Shown here one piece after another: positions 11,025-22,181 of a stretch of DNA of 64,000 nucleotides. The stretch is from Neonectria sp. B-13 (Eukaryota > Ascomycota > Sordariomycetes > Hypocreales > Nectriaceae). Both the position numbers and the translations under genes were made by a program. Within the stretch, counting starts at the first letter, position 1; each line of letters starts with the position of its first letter. Under the pieces are notes generated by a model. The model ran no database searches, was not told where the DNA came from, and worked only from the letters and a program-made list of their open reading frames with translations. The stretch lies in the NCBI GenBank assembly GCA_002682825.1, contig NOKP01000032.1, forward strand, positions 124,001 through 188,000, given 5' to 3'.

Positions 11025-12291
11025 CTTGGCTGGCTGCAAGTTGTAGACCCCCTGTTAGGAAGACAAAAGATCCAAAGCCTGGGATGACTCAAAAAACAGG
11101 ATTTAATGGAAATGTGATCCTCTCCAGGAAGTTGGGAGAGTAGGATGGTAAAACCAAGCGGTGAAAGGGAGTTCTTAATGTGTAACGACCAGGCTTTCGG
11201 TTGGGCGCTTGTTGGAGCACTGGTAAATGATTCGCCTATTACATAAGTGCGGTTGCCCAAAATCGCTTCTATGATGCTTTGTTCTCTTAGTGGAACATCA
11301 GTGCGAGATCGTGTGCACAACTCGTAATTAGCCTATTAGAGGTGTAGTTGCGCAAAGACATCGACGCATTGTTCTCCTAGCGGCTTGGTGGAACATCAGT
11401 GCAAATCATTCAAGCAACTTGTAAGTAGCTAATTGGCCTGTCGGAGCATTATTCTCCTGGTGGCTTGGTGGTGTAAGGTCACACTCGCCTATTTTAACCA
11501 AGAACGGAAACAGATATCTCAACAGAACGGAAGTTGGTGTGTCACGCTGGCAACGCCATCTGCCTCATCTTGCTGTTGTGAATCCAACTTAATAGAAGCA
11601 CTAATGCATGCTCAGCCACGCATTCACTTTCTTTGTCCTGTTGCTTCGGAAGACTGGCGCCACAGTGAAGCAAGGGCGGCCATTCCTGCTAGTGTAGTGT
11701 ACTTGTACAACTATACCTCATGGTGGATCGAGCGACTTGAAGGGACTGTCCACCCCTTTGGCCGGGAGGTCGATTTGCCACCGAAACGTGATTCAACGTG
11801 CAGATACGAGGCCTGTACTACAAGCTGTGACACCGAGGTTGCCCAGATTCTGCAGATGAGGATGCCGCTAGAAAACAAGCTGAAACCTAGTGCAACCTGT
11901 CTCGCTGAAGCTGACTGGATGCTGGTCCAAGGCGCGTCAGTGGTTGGCCGAGGACGGACTGAGGAGGCGAGGCACAGTCACCAGCAGCACCTCCCCGCCG
12001 GGAAGCCATTTTCGCGACTGTGAGCTTCAGATACTAGCAGCAGCTTCCCGAAAATAAACAAGGTGGAAAAAGTGAGAGTCACTTGGAAGAAAGCCGTGAA
12101 CCAGCCGATATGACTAGGGTTGAAATGTGAGCTGTTGAGGCTGAAGTTGGGAGCATAAAGATTTTGTTTCCCCCCGTCCGTCTCCACTAGCTGTTTAACC
12201 CTTTGTAAGTCTCACTTCAGAGACACAGACTCCTGCTTTTGAACCTACTTTCTATCAATTTCAATATCGTCGATAAGATCCTCTTCACACC
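11025..12291. other. intergenic with imperfect tandem repeats
   Basis: Between the divergent acidic-tail gene and the Hsp70-like gene. The left half holds the repeats at 11272-11475. An open frame at 11433-12023 has no ATG start and no recognisable motif, so it is not called. Confidence 0.5.
11272..11475 (+). repeat. degenerate direct repeat, about 80-90 bp unit
   Basis: Three decayed copies share TTGTTCTC..TAG..TGGAACATCAGTGC (beginning near 11277, 11368 and 11447, the last one truncated), each followed by a CAACT-GTAA-TAGC-like segment. Copies differ by substitutions and a short deletion in the first unit. Origin unknown. Confidence 0.6.
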
Positions 12292-14417
12292 ATGGCTACG
12301 GCGCAGACGGCGCGGCCTGGTGGTAACACCCCTATACCAGTTTTCATCGGGATCGATTTCGGGACCACGTAAGTGTTCTACTTCCTTGTTCAATGCCATC
12401 TCATAGTACTTTCCAATAAACTGATGTGACTCTTGTTAGATTCTCGGGATTGTCATATCTCATTGACAATAAGGTCGAGTCTGAACCTACCTCCGTGCGC
12501 TGGTCCGGAAAGTACAGATTGAAATGCCCCAGCAAGGTGGCCTCTTCTCATGGAAACATTCTTTGTGGAGCCCTCGCTCCTGAAGATGGGAGAGCCATTG
12601 AATGGTTCAAACTCGCCCTACTGCGTCGTGACGACCTCGACATAGAGATCCGCCAGTCCCCCTTGTTCTCGCAGTACGAAGCTTTCAGGGATGAATTGGG
12701 CCTTACAGCGGAGGCAGTGACGACATACCTGTTTCGCTATATGTGGGAAGAGTTCTTACGTCACTTCCTTCCTCTGAACCGTGATGGGCCATATGAGTAC
12801 TTCCTCACTACTGCCGTCCCGGCTAGGTGGCCTCAGTATGCATTGGAATCTGTTCGAAAGGCTATCAATGACTCGGGAATCGCAACAGACCTCAAGGCAA
12901 GTTGCAGCTTCATTATTGAACCTGAAGCGACCATCCTTGGAGTCATCGGACAACCCGCTACAGTACTGGTAAGTTTTCACCTTACTAACCCAAGTTATCT
13001 AACCCTGACAGCTCGGTGATAGGGTGCTAGCAACTCCGAAGATATCCCACTTAAGTTTCAGGTCGGCGATATTATACTTGTATGCGACTGTGGTGGGGGG
13101 ACAGTAGTAAGTTACTCAAACCTCTTCATCTGGTACATTAGCTCATATATCAATTTGACAACAGGATCTAGGGGGGTACGAGATATGCGGTCTAGGCCCT
13201 CCTCTGATGAACGAGTGCATTCCAGCCACTTGCAGACTGAATGGCGCCCTGAAACTGGACGATGGGTTTATCTCCCTATTAGAGAGCAAGGCCCAGAATC
13301 TCCCAACGAACCGTCGATTCAGATCACAAAAGAGGGAGCTTTTTCGAAAATTTGCTGAACGATCTTGGAAATCCGACATGAAGGAAGCTTTTGGGAACGG
13401 GCAAGCTGTTTGGACCTACGAAGTCCCCAGCAGCTGGCTTACCACCGCCGCTAGGAACGACCATCCGCAACTCAAGTTCACTAGGTATGAAACAATGCCA
13501 GCTTTTTTATGCTTAATGACATTTAGCTAACACCCAGTAGCCAGGACCTTGCCACAGTTTTCGAGCCTGTGATGAACATCGCTCAGCACGTTGAGGATCA
13601 AATCCGTGAAATTCATAGGAAGATGGGGAAAGCACCAGATGTATAGCTATATTGCTCTATTTGAAATCGATTCAAGTACCATTACTGACTCCCTCGCTCA
13701 GTATGTTCTCGTGGCTGGTGGCTTTGGTCTGAATCTCTACCTTCAGAGGGTCATCCATGGGAGAGTGGACAGTATCGCAAACGCACTGGAGTGCCAGATC
13801 CAGACCGTCGCCTACAAAACTGTATTTGGGTAAAGACTCTTTCTTCTTCTATGCACAAATTTTCACTAATTCTTCATGAACTAGGCTACCGGCTGTATCT
13901 AAAGGGGCGGCTCGGCATTGCGCCACATGGTACAACTCAGACTCACAGCTGGCACGCTTAGCTGTTCGAGTCGATGGTCACGTCACTCAGGCGAGCTATG
14001 GCATCCAGTCCCCTACTAATGCTGCACCTGATTGGTTTGTCCGTGAGGTAAGTATCTGCAGTCCTCAAAAGCCTGACTAGAATGCTGACAATCCTCGCTA
14101 CATAGGGCCAGGTTCTGAGCAGAATGCGTCCTCCGCGATTGAACATAGACCCCAGCATTTGTGACGTCACTCGGGAGAGTGATGGTACAGCCGTCCTCGG
14201 ATTGAATGTCTGCTTGCAGAGAGCGAATACCCCGACAAGACCATGCTTCCGTGTCGAGTGGAAGTCGGGAGTCGATGTCAGGGCCTTTGGTCCAGGATCT
14301 CCTGGGATTCAGATGCAGCCTGTGTTTAATGGATTGGCGATGAGGGTTGATCTATTCTATGAGAACGTGCGCCAGAGCGATGACAGAATCTCCGTCAAGT
14401 ACACAAGTGATGACTGA
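12292..14417 (+). CDS. Hsp70-like (actin-fold ATPase) family protein
   Basis: Eight exons: 12292-12368, 12440-12968, 13023-13106, 13165-13484, 13541-13640, 13702-13829, 13885-14047 and 14106-14417, giving 570 aa with matching phases throughout. The actin/Hsp70 nucleotide-binding motifs appear in order: phosphate-1 loop GIDFGTT (about 20-26), phosphate-2 VCDCGGGTVD (about 222-231) and the adenosine motif VLVAGGFG (about 372-379). The region after about 480 replaces the normal Hsp70 substrate-binding domain with a shorter tail, as in the large fungal set of divergent Hsp70-like proteins related to human HSPA12. These lack the EEVD end and are often accessory; client and role are unknown. Phosphate-2 carries a Cys (CDCGGGT) where Asp-hydrophobic-Gly is usual. 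Confidence 0.88.
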
Positions 14418-14634
14418 GATCATCATAGCTAGTCTTGCTGTTTTGCAATTCCTAAGGATCTGGCTTTGTTATCTTCAATGGCATTGGTAAAGAATTGTGT
14501 GTTCTTATTAAACCTGTTGGGGTCAATTTCAATCAATTAACCCTTGTTGCCTCTTGGTGTAGTGAATTGTTAATGCTCAGTCTTGACTTAGCATATATTA
14601 CAATGACTATTGCAGCTCATGGCAACGTCTTGCA

Positions 14635-15090
14635 GTCGGCCGGGGACCCATGGTCGTTTGCACGCCAACCCACGCCGCAGCTAGCAATGTCGCAGCCCGT
14701 GTGGCTAAGCTTGCTCATTTGGCGTATGGAAAGGCTGGTCAGCCTATGCCTGTCGTCGTCCGCGGCTTCCCTTGGCAGGCAGACGAAAGACAAGTGAAGG
14801 CCCTGCGTCATGACCTCCAACCAGAAGAACGTTGCCGGAGGGCCCCTCAACTTCTTCGACAAGCACCAGGAGATATCAGTACTGGAGCGCTTTATGCGTA
14901 TGCAGTGGTCTTGCTGGAGCTCCAGGCGCCAGAACAGGACTTTCGCTGCCGGCTTTGACTTGGCGAAGGAGATCTTCTACCCGGAGCTGGGTGACAAGTT
15001 CGAATACGGTGAGCAATGCGCCTTGATGCACCACCCTGGTGCCTCTCAAGTCGAACGATGGACGACGAGTTCGAAGCGTGACACTGTGTA
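14635..15090 (+). pseudogene. superfamily-1 helicase-like remnant
   Basis: The frame from about 14635 reads GRGP-MVVCTPTHAAASNVAARVA, the segment that in UPF1/DNA2-type fungal helicases follows the Walker A strand (VCTPTHAA-SNV). After about 14830 the coding-like signal moves to another frame (GGPLNFFDKHQE.. DLAKEIFYPELGDKFEYGEQC) and ends at 15091. There is no P-loop exon upstream and no DEAD-type motif downstream. It is therefore a short frameshifted piece, not a gene. The helicase assignment rests on about 20 residues. Confidence 0.55.
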
Positions 15091-15362
15091 AGTTAGTACG
15101 GTGACAACAACGTGAGAAGAGGAGTCTTGACCGAGGATTGGTGCAAAGCTCAAGCTCAAAAAGCGAGGAGAATGTCACCAATAGACACAACGAATGTGCG
15201 TTTTACTAGTACTTGCCAATGTATATCCATCAGTGACTCGCTGCGAATGGGATATTGCCTAGCCATTCCATGCAAGTTTCTTTCAAGGCAGCATAGCACT
15301 GATAGGAGCAGAGTGTAAGTGAGGGGTAGCCCCTAATTAGCTTCCTCGCTCACCCCAAGATG

Positions 15363-15742
15363 TGGCTTCAAGAATTTTCTTCAAGCCTTGAAGCTGTTTC
15401 GTTTTGTCAACGACTGGGTATTGGTAGCTGGGCGAATGAAGAAGTTGGTAGCATAGGAGAGGAGGCACCTCTTGGCCGTGAGCGAATATGCCCGCATGGC
15501 TTGTCCGCTCTTGCTCTGATTGAGAGCTGCCCAAGGTGTTGTTGCAGACAAGTTTGCGGCTCAGCTGTCTCGGATGCAAGCAAACAAACCTGAGATATTT
15601 ACTAGGAGGCAGGCCCCAGGGGTACTCTCCAGTTTGATGTCATTTCCAATTTGCTGAGGTCTCCACGAAGAAGACCCAGCCTCAATCGGACCGGAAGAGG
15701 AGAAAGGAGCAAGCCCTCCGTGCTTAATGCTATATATAATTA
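15363..15742 (+). pseudogene. decayed coding remnant with three in-frame stops
   Basis: One frame over about 380 nt reads as protein-like sequence (FVNDWVLVAGRMKKL, EYARMACPLLL, LRAAQGVVADKFAAQLSRM, RQAPGVLSSLMSFPI) interrupted by TAG once and TGA twice. Both TGA stops sit where a C-to-T change in CGA would create them. It may belong to the helicase remnant 270 nt upstream; the family is not recognised with confidence. Confidence 0.45.
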
Positions 15743-17304
15743 GCGATAGGTTCTTTTGTATGTGTTTCATCATGCTGCGACGTGGTACGTCCATATATTC
15801 GTTGGAAAACATGCTTGATAGCGAGCAGATCTCATCCAGAGCACTGCCACAATGTTTGCAAAACCCACTGAAATAGAAGCTTCTATGGTATCTTCCTGTT
15901 AAATTGGGTGTTATTTCTTGGGCCTATGGCATAAAAGAGCCCCTTACATTGGCTCAATCCGGCGGGTAAGTACGCACGTACTCCCTGGCATGAAGCCACC
16001 AGGGCGAACAAGGATAAGATTACCGATGCGCAGACCCAACTGGATGACATTGTGGTCCGTTAATCAGGGCTGATCCTTGAACGAACGCTCTCATTTGTCC
16101 CGATCTGTAAGACACCCTAGCTCCCGTGTTGGTAAGAAACTTTGTGTTTCTATGACAGGTAAATGAGGGGCAACTCCTCATTACATCACGACCCAACTGA
16201 GCATGAGCCTTCCAGGGCATCTTGAATCCTTTGAATGACAGGGCGGTGTGTTATTTTGGTCCGGAACTATTGAAGAACTCTAACGGTTGCAGGCCGCACG
16301 GCCTTGTTCAGCTCTTTCAGAAAGCACGTGTTTTACTCTTGTCACTGAAGCTAAAATCCAGAATTCAACTGCCGCTTCTAGCCCCTGTCGTTATCTTGGG
16401 ATGATTTCATGAAGCTTCATGTTCTAGACTCTCAGCCGCGTGAACTCGGTTATGTTATTTGCCGGCCCTGGCCATCACCATGATGTCTTTCGGCTTTAGT
16501 GGCGTCCGGCTGGACGATTCTTCCGCCAATGCACGGGCCTAACCTCTTTGTGTTTGAACAGTTGAGGCTTAGATACCTGCTGTAGGCGAGGATGAAACGC
16601 TCACAGACTAGTTTTAAAATGTTCCTCGACGTGAATACGAGGCAGAGTTTGACATCCGCTAGAAAAGTACCACTAGGGTGTTTCTCGCAGCCAGTGGAGG
16701 ATGAGATATTTAAGCTGAGATACCCACAAAAGCAGGAGGTAACCGCGAACGGGTCTCATCTGCGGCGGTTGAGGCTTAGACATTGAGGCTTAGATCCATG
16801 TACTACCCACAAGCGGAGGTAAACAGTGGTGGAGGCTTAGACACAGACTATGGGACGAGATGAAACAATTGCACTTCAACTTGTAAGTCTAGCTAATGCG
16901 AAAATCAGGAGAAGTACGAGGTCGAGCTCGGCATGTGCCGTTGAAACAATCCTGCTGACACAATAGGAGTTACTGCACAACAAGTTGAATGGCTCACGCA
17001 CTGACTCGAATACCCATCTTCATGAATACGAGGTGACGCGGAGGTGGCTGAATAGAGCTCAGTTTATGCTTGTGCCTGGACCGTTCTGCAAAACTCCATG
17101 ACGGAGTTGATCGCATGTTACCTGGGTCGAATCGTGTGTGTTGTCATTGGAACGGGGATAACTCCATCGAACAAGTAGAGTCATATTAAGATTAGCCTGC
17201 CATTAAAACCTCTGCCATTCCTCTCGTTGCTTTCACAGTGAAATATCATCATACGAGACTATCGGATCAAAGCAAACATCCAGCTCCAATCCATCTCGTT
17301 CCAG
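15743..17304. other. intergenic upstream of the GT32 gene
   Basis: About 1.5 kb without a supported gene. It contains the short dispersed repeats at 16560-16850. The 3' end should hold the GT32 promoter. Confidence 0.5.
16560..16850 (+). repeat. short dispersed direct repeats (GAGGCTTAGA family)
   Basis: GAGGCTTAGA occurs at about 16564, 16769, 16785 and 16832. A second block, CCCACAA..AGGAGGTAA / CCCACAAGCGGAGGTAA, occurs near 16724 and 16806. Copies are decayed; the origin is unclear. Confidence 0.55.
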
Positions 17305-18342
17305 ATGACCAGCATTTCTGTCTCGCGTTTCCGACGATGGCTTTTCCACCCTATCATCATTTTATTGTGCGTCAGCCTCGCTGTGTCTTCCATCTCCATG
17401 TTCATCATCTACGGATTTGAATATGATGACGACCTCCTGAGGGAGCACTTCCTTCGCCTTGACCATCCTACCTCGTTCGAACATACCTCCGACTCGATTC
17501 GACACTATCCCCTCCCTCATGGAACGGACGAGACATCCGAACGAATCCCCCGAATCATACATCAAACATATGCCAACAGTCAGGTGCCGCAGAGGTGGCA
17601 GTCCGCCTACGAATCGTGCAAGAACATTCACAAGGAGGGAAACTGGACGCATGTCCTCTGGACAGACAAAACGGCACGAGACTTCATCGAGGAGTCCTAT
17701 CCCTGGTTTCTGACAACCTACGATGGCTACCCGTATGGGATCCAACGCGTCGATGCCGTCCGCTATTTCATCATCTATCATTTTGGCGGATTCTACCTCG
17801 ACCTCGACATCGGCTGTCGCAAACCCCTGACACCGTTCCTACAATTTGATGCAATTTTCCCGAAGACACAGCCCTTCGGGGTCAGCAACGATATGATGGC
17901 CGCAGCAAAAGGTCACCCGTTCTTCAAGCAGCTCATCGCAGAGCTTCCGAAGCATAGTCATCGAGTAGGAACAAAGTACCCAACCGTCATGTGGACAACC
18001 GGTCCAGTATTTGTCACTCAACAGCTTGCCCGCTTCCTGCGCATTAGGGAGTTCCGGAATGTCATAGCAGTAACTGCGCCCAGTACGGACGACGCTCCAG
18101 TCTATATAATCCCGCATGCGCTATACGGCTCGACAGAATCCTCCTTCTTTACACACCATCCAGGGTCGTCGTGGCACGGCTGGGACGTACAAGTAGTCGC
18201 GTTCTTGTGGGAAAACATCTCAAGGATCCTCGGTTTGACCGCTTTCGTTGCGACGTTTGTCTATTGCCACCAACGGCTTTCTCTCGGGAAGAGATGGAGA
18301 ACTTTGTATCATTCAACGCGTGGTGGGTGGACCAAATGCTAA
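17305..18342 (+). CDS. GT32 glycosyltransferase, inositolphosphoceramide mannosyltransferase-like
   Basis: A single exon encodes 345 aa. It is a type II Golgi protein: short cytosolic tail, membrane helix at about 16-37, lumenal catalytic domain. The glycosyltransferase sugar-binding (DXD) region has IPRIIHQTY (81-89), the RVDAVRYFIIYHFGGFYLDLDIGC stretch with the Asp166-x-Asp168 motif, and a C-terminal SWHGWD block. These are marks of the OCH1/SUR1 group, which uses GDP-mannose. The size and a second hydrophobic segment near 300-320 fit SUR1/CSH1-type enzymes, which add mannose to inositolphosphoceramide; an OCH1-type N-glycan role is less likely. The ATG at 17305 directly precedes the anchor. 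Acceptor specificity is inferred. Confidence 0.85.
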   Translation: MTSISVSRFRRWLFHPIIILLCVSLAVSSISMFIIYGFEYDDDLLREHFLRLDHPTSFEHTSDSIRHYPLPHGTDETSERIPRIIHQTYANSQVPQRWQSAYESCKNIHKEGNWTHVLWTDKTARDFIEESYPWFLTTYDGYPYGIQRVDAVRYFIIYHFGGFYLDLDIGCRKPLTPFLQFDAIFPKTQPFGVSNDMMAAAKGHPFFKQLIAELPKHSHRVGTKYPTVMWTTGPVFVTQQLARFLRIREFRNVIAVTAPSTDDAPVYIIPHALYGSTESSFFTHHPGSSWHGWDVQVVAFLWENISRILGLTAFVATFVYCHQRLSLGKRWRTLYHSTRGGWTKC

Positions 18343-18911
18343 GAGTTGTTTCTAAACTTTTTTTTGTATAATTATCATTCATTCCTTTTCTCAATATTAG
18401 AAATAATTCAATTGTCAATTCATTGTAGACATCCATTCAGCATGTCTCTCGTCTTTGCGCCAGTGTAGTCTCAAATGTCGATCGGAGGCATCACTAGTTA
18501 TGCCAAGGGAATTAATTCCCCTAGCCTTCGTCTGATCGGAGAAGGCGGCCTTGGCAGCTCGATCAAATGTCGCCCGATCACAACCAGGATCTTTGTCTGG
18601 GGTGCGGCCAACCGTAGTGTCTTGGCATTAAACAATAGGGCTGATGTAGATATTCTGGCATCTCCACAAGGCTTCCCGTCTCAAATACATGTGCAGATTA
18701 ACAGAGCCATCTTCTTGAGACTTGTCGCTAGTAGAACATAAGCTCCTCGATAAGACCTTCTGAGGGCACCATTCCCTCTGCAGGGTGTCCCAATCAATCC
18801 TATGTCATGAACACCAAGTCATACGCCGCTATAGAAGCCATAGTACAGTCATAATCATCGTCATCATTATCATCATATTCGTCGCAGTCGTTATAGTCAT
18901 CTGGGTCATCC
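18343..18911. other. intergenic between convergent genes; GAT/GAC low-complexity tract
   Basis: 3' regions of the GT32 gene and the PD-(D/E)XK gene. A tract near 18850-18900 reads on the minus strand as a string of Asp codons in a frame shifted from that of the neighbouring gene. An 88-codon frame at 18475 has no supporting feature. Confidence 0.5.
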
Positions 18912-20572
18912 TCAAACAGCTTGTGGCCTGTCGTGTTTGATCGATGTGGCCGCACGTTGGATAACGCGACGCAGCCAAGGCCAATAGGTCCTATAGACCC
19001 ACACTCGAAGCATTTGTAGAGCGGTGACAATCTGGTAGATGCCAAAGATGTCACCGGTAGAACCAAGTGTAGTTCCAGACCATATCACCTACACACAACT
19101 TGGTCAGCACAGCACACAAAAGGTTGCACAGCCATGTAAATTAGAGCAAACATACCGTGCGGGATCCTTCGCGGGTCGCTGCAACGAAATTCCACACATT
19201 GCCTTGCACAATGAGGCCCGGGAGGAAACCGATATCGTCGAGGCACGGAACCGGTTGGTCATCATCCGCCGGCAACAGTGAGCCAATGTCCACGAGACGT
19301 TGTAGAAAGACAAAGTGTGAAGACAGCCAGGTTGCCACCTGCAAGTTTGCCGTGTCCAAGCCTTCGCCAGGGCGCTTAGTCTCGATGGGGATCGCAATTG
19401 GGTGGCATAACAGCGGCAGGTCGTCGGTTGGGTTGATGGACAAGAGCGGGAGTCGAGCACGCAGAGTGTCGATATGAGAGGCCGTTTCAGCGCCATCGGG
19501 ATCGTATTGGGCATCGATGTAGACGCAGAAGTCAATCTTCTTGTGAGGTGCGTGGAGGGTTCGGTATTCCTTGATGATGGAGGCGGTGGAACTAAGTACG
19601 AGATGTCAGCCGGAGCACAGTCTGGGAACATGGAAGAACATCCCGTTTTTAGACTTACCAGGTAGTGACTTTGATCAGGCGCTTAAACACGCTTCCAATA
19701 ATGCGCGGGCGCAGTGCCAAAGACAGAAGCGGGAAGTGAACCTCATTGTTCCACGCTGGCTCAGAGCGGTCCAAACGGAGGCAGTCGGCAGCACACTCAA
19801 GGAGGTATAGGACGTCCTCGGGCGACGGTGTCGGTCCCAGGTCGTCGCGCGATGATGAGAAGTAAAACTCTGGGTCCGACTGTAGGACTTCTAGATCAGG
19901 ATGCAGTAGGCCTCCAGCCGAGAGGGAGTCCTTCGCCGATGTGCCAAGAATACCCCGACCGCGAGCACACTGCATCAGCTTGGTGCGGATGGCGGCGAGC
20001 GACGGCGGGAGCAGCGAGGGATCGGACATGGCCCGAATCTGGACGCCGTAGTCGGACAAGGCCATGGCGGCCAGGTGTTTGCGTGGAGACGAGGCTCCCG
20101 AGAGCCCGCTTCTGCTGGAGCGCGTTGCAGAGGAGATGGTCGAGGCATCGCTGGGGATATGACGGCGTCGAGGAGGACGGGGTGTTTGTTCGTGTTCGTT
20201 GCCTGCAGGCTCATCGTCGTCGTCGTCGTTGTCGTCGTTGTTGATGGTATCGTTGTCGCTTTTATCTCTTCCATCTCCATCCCTTGCCGAGGGAAGTGTT
20301 GTGGGCGTGCCGGGTCCCGTCTTCCTCTTCTTTGCGGAAGGCATTCCGAGGCTGGGATGGTTCTCTCGACCGTCGTAGGACGTCGGAGAGTCGGGAGGCG
20401 GTGTCGGATGCGCAAGGCGATGTGCTGAAGATGGTCGGCTGTACTTGCGCTTGCGCTTGCAGTCCACTACTGGACGAGTCTGGTTTTGGTTCTGTGGTGA
20501 GGGCGGCAGTTCGGGAGACCATCCAGGCGCGTTCTCAACGTCTCGCAGCCACGAGACAATGTCTGGAGGCAT
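18912..20572 (-). CDS. PD-(D/E)XK nuclease-like domain protein
   Basis: Three exons: 20572-19659, 19591-19156 and 19088-18912, giving 508 aa; introns are 67 nt each and phases match. The N-terminal third is low-complexity, basic then acidic (KRKRK, a DNDDDDDEP run), as in nuclear proteins. The C-terminal domain has the layout of the fungal PD-(D/E)XK-like family: KKIDFCVYIDAQ..DPDGAE, then IPIETKRPGEG, where Glu-x-Lys matches the E-x-K of the nuclease core, then TANLQVATWLSSHF and a Trp/Tyr-rich end. Such proteins are common and often multi-copy in mould genomes; activity has not been shown for most. The stop at 18914-18912 is followed by a possible acidic extension in another frame, so the C-terminus may have been frameshifted. 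Confidence 0.8.
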
Positions 20573-21206
20573 GTCTATGAGGAGACGTGGTGGAGATACG
20601 CAGTTTTTCCTGGCATTTGGAGATCGGGCGGGCGTCGCGGACGTCGTGATAATGGTTTGCTAGTGTTGAAGCGATGACGATGTGTTGACTGGCGCAGGCC
20701 CTTGCGGTGTGGCTGCAGTTGGCTAAGCAACGCGCCACACCACCTGCGCCACAGTATCTTAGCTACCCTACGTTCACCTCAATGAATGCGCTCAACATCG
20801 GATAATGTCAAGAATAATTCTTCAGCTGTGTTGTACTACCCTAAGCCGTTCTCTAACTTTTTGCGAAGTTTGAAGACGGAATGAAACTTGCCAGTCGAGG
20901 GCTTTGCCAAGCTAAAATGCTTGGCCCGAGGTGGGGAAACTGAGGGGTGCGATTTCAATGTGGAACATTCCGATGTATTTGTGATCAAATCCCACTTTGA
21001 CAAATGCATGCTTCAATTAGTAATGAATAAGCTTGGTCATTTATGATGTCATAGGAAGCCCGATGTTCCCTCTCATGAAACCTTCGCCATCTCTTCGGCA
21101 GTTGAAAGACGCCCTCGGCAAGTTCGTATAAATGCTCACTCACCCCGCACAATTGCATCACCTGCTCGGCGAACACCAAAACCCTCATCTAGAAACTCTC
21201 ACGACA
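20573..21206. other. divergent promoter region
   Basis: Separates the leftward PD-(D/E)XK gene and the rightward dioxygenase gene. No coding signal. An in-frame upstream ATG at 21132 exists, but the conserved start is at 21207. Confidence 0.5.
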
Positions 21207-22157
21207 ATGACTACCGGCGTATTCTACTACATTGATCCCGCCAGCCTCAACAGCGTCGGCTATCAGGCTTGGTCCAAGGTCGACAGCGATGTGAGTTCCT
21301 ATCAACGGACCGAGCGCCGCCGCTCCGTCGCCGATCTCCGCACCTCCGGCCTTGACTTTGGCACCGACATCTCCGGCTTCGCCGTCTACAACGCCCCGGC
21401 GAAGGAGAAGACCTTTACCGATGATGCGGCTGTGCGGGCCGGCTACTACCCGGAGGTCGAAGCTTTGGTCCGGTCCAAGCTGCCGGGAGTGAAGAAGGTC
21501 GTCATCTTTGATCATACCATCCGTCGACGCGATCAGTCCTCACCGCGTCAGCCGGTGCAGCAGGTCCACGTAGACCAGACGCCTCGCGCGGCGGAGATGC
21601 GCGTGAGGCGCCATCTTCCGGCAGATGAAGCCGAGGAGCTACTCAAGGGTCGGTACCAACTCATCAATGTGTGGCGGCCCATCGGACACCCTGCAACAGA
21701 TTTTCCGCTTGCGGTCATTGACTGGCGGACGACGGTGCCAAATGACCTGGTCAAGGTGGACTTGCTATACCCCAAGCGGACAGATGAGGCAGACGATGAT
21801 GACCGGGGAAAGGAGGCGCTTCCTGACCCCGAGTCTGCACAGTCTACGGAAGGTTATGAGGCCAAAGGTTAGTTGAACGCAGGATTCGATATCAGGGCTC
21901 GCAACTAACCTCCCATTGTAGGCGAGGTGTGGGCTATTGCGCCGAATGAGCAGCACAAGTTCTACTACGCCAAGGACATGACGCCTGAAGAGGCCATGTT
22001 CATCAAGTGTTTTGACTCGAGGAGCCAGGGGCAACCAAAGGGCAAAGAAGGGATCGCCGCACTCACACCACACACGGCGTTTATTGATCCTGCCACCCCG
22101 GCAGATGCAAAAGGTCGTCAGAGTATTGAAGTGAGATGCTTGGTGTTTTATGAATGA
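21207..22157 (+). CDS. CmcJ/NvfI/AsaB-type non-haem iron dioxygenase-like protein
   Basis: Two exons (21207-21867 and 21922-22157) joined across a 54-nt intron give 298 aa. The order of blocks matches the family: TTGVFYYIDP at the start, ADLRTSGLDFGTDISGFAVYNAPAKE, YYPEVEALV, VVIFDHTIRR, VHVDQTPRAAEMRVRRHLP, INVWRPIG..PLAVIDWRT, FYYAKDMTPEEAMFIKCFDSR and a final TAFIDPATPADAKGRQSIEVRCLVFYE. Family members act in cephamycin, novofumigatonin and related natural-product pathways or as stand-alone hydroxylases/desaturases. His/Asp in HVDQT and later His residues are the likely iron ligands. No biosynthetic core gene is adjacent, so the substrate is unknown. The stop lies 24 bp from the stop of the convergent TPR gene. 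Confidence 0.85.
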
Positions 22158-22181
22158 ATCACGGAGTAGCATTATCCTGCT

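Noticed and set aside
10880..11320. 146-codon leftward frame
   Set aside because: It overlaps exon 1 of the acidic-tail gene in another frame; the spliced reading gives a consistent protein and this one does not.
11433..12023. 196-codon rightward frame
   Set aside because: It begins without an ATG, starts inside the repeat region and has no recognisable domain.
18475..18741. 88-codon frame starting with ATG
   Set aside because: No motif, no splice partner, and it lies in the 3' region of the glycosyltransferase gene.
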